From CBDUXZ01 sp965371325 [NCBI: uncultured bacterium] (GTDB taxonomy: Bacteria > JAUYMQ01), in contig CBDUXZ010000083.1 in NCBI GenBank assembly GCA_965371325.1, forward strand, positions 1 through 7,500: a DNA stretch of 7,500 nt. Reading direction: 5' to 3'. The notes below the pieces were generated by a model, which saw only the letters and a program-made list of their open reading frames with translations, was not told where the DNA came from and did no database searches. This document shows positions 7,203 through 7,500 of the stretch, one piece after another. Each line of letters opens with the position of its first letter. Position 1 is the stretch's first letter. A program made the translations under genes and the position numbers.

Positions 7203-7260
7203 TGAGCTAGGGCTGTTGCGCTCACTGTGTAAGAAAGCTGCTCCCAGCGCTCGGGAGCAG
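7203..7260 (+). other. Structured 5' leader with two hairpins
   Basis: In the predicted leader, TGAGC (7203-7207) can pair with GCTCA (7220-7224) over 12 nt. A stronger stem follows: CTGCTCCC (7238-7245) with GGGAGCAG (7253-7260) over a 7-nt loop, perfect over 8 bp. There is no T-run after it, and it ends 6 nt before the Shine-Dalgarno, so it is more likely mRNA-stabilising or translational control than a terminator. I do not recognise a known riboswitch class. Confidence 0.4.
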
Positions 7261-7266
7261 GCCCTT

Positions 7267-7272
7267 GGAGGG
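7267..7272 (+). promoter_or_regulatory. Shine-Dalgarno fixing the start at 7276
   Basis: GGAGGG lies 3 nt before the ATG at 7276 and supports that start. Part of it (AGGG, 7269-7272) could pair with CCCT at 7262-7265 in a small hairpin, which might partly hide the site. Confidence 0.7.
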
Positions 7273-7275
7273 TAG

Positions 7276-7500
7276 ATGTTCCAGCAGTCCGCCACGGTCG
7301 GAAAGCGCCTGTCCGCTTTGGTGGGGAGGTGTGTTTTCCTGACGGCGGCGTTGTTACTCCTGCTGCCCGGCACGGCGAGCGCGCGTCTCTTCACCGTCTG
7401 TAACATAACGACCTGTCCGGCCGAGGGTAGCACCATCACCTTTTTGGACACCGCAAGCGGGCTTGGTGGGACCATCGATCCCGTTCTGTCGATATCGGTG
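7276..7500 (+). CDS. Secreted protein of unknown function, 3'-truncated by window edge
   Basis: The frame stays open from the ATG to the window end (75 codons). The N-terminus is a clear Sec signal peptide: basic residues at Lys10, Arg11 and Arg18, a hydrophobic core at about 19-30 (CVFLTAALLLLL), a Pro-Gly turn, and a good AXA-type cleavage site after ASA (35-37). The mature protein would begin RLFTVCNITTCPAEG, with two cysteines five residues apart (42 and 47), then a Thr/Ser/Gly-rich stretch suggestive of a beta-rich exported or surface protein. There is no lipobox, so a lipoprotein is unlikely. I do not recognise a family. A Shine-Dalgarno at 7267-7272 and a sigma-54 promoter at 7151-7166 mark it as the first gene of its own regulated unit, distinct from the repair cluster. 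Confidence 0.8.
   Translation, partial: MFQQSATVGKRLSALVGRCVFLTAALLLLLPGTASARLFTVCNITTCPAEGSTITFLDTASGLGGTIDPVLSISV

Overview
This is a GC-rich bacterial chromosomal window. All recognisable genes lie on the + strand and are tightly packed. The proteins are clearly bacterial: cysteinyl-tRNA synthetase, UvrB and UvrC with all the expected motifs. I cannot name a phylum from sequence alone. A good sigma-54 type promoter, a signal-peptide lipase and GC-rich codon use fit a Gram-negative or deep-branching environmental lineage. Nothing looks like a phage, transposon, integron or CRISPR array, and there are no tRNA or rRNA genes.

Layout: (1) 2-1294, the 3' part of cysS, whose N-terminal HIGH-motif region lies upstream of the window. 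(2) 1291-2013, a secreted Bacillus LipA-like alpha/beta hydrolase whose ATG overlaps the cysS stop. (3) A 113-nt gap, then uvrB at 2127-4220. (4) 4217-4966, a polytopic YdjM/DUF457-type membrane protein that starts on a TTG overlapping the uvrB stop. (5) uvrC, most likely 5000-6862, with a perfect TATAAT ending 6 nt before its ATG. (6) A 413-nt AT-richer gap (6863-7275) with several inverted repeats, two T-runs, a sigma-54 (-24/-12) promoter and a leader with a hairpin. (7) 7276 to the window end, the start of an unrecognised exported protein.

Functionally, uvrB and uvrC give two of the three nucleotide excision repair subunits; uvrA is not here. The membrane protein between them belongs to a family whose E. 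coli member YdjM is SOS-regulated, so its placement inside a repair operon is suggestive. The first four genes could be one read-through transcript, with uvrC also served by its own promoter. The last gene looks like an independent unit under enhancer-dependent sigma-54 control. I found no convincing undescribed multi-gene system. The least ordinary stretch is the regulatory region 7000-7275 and the secreted gene it drives.
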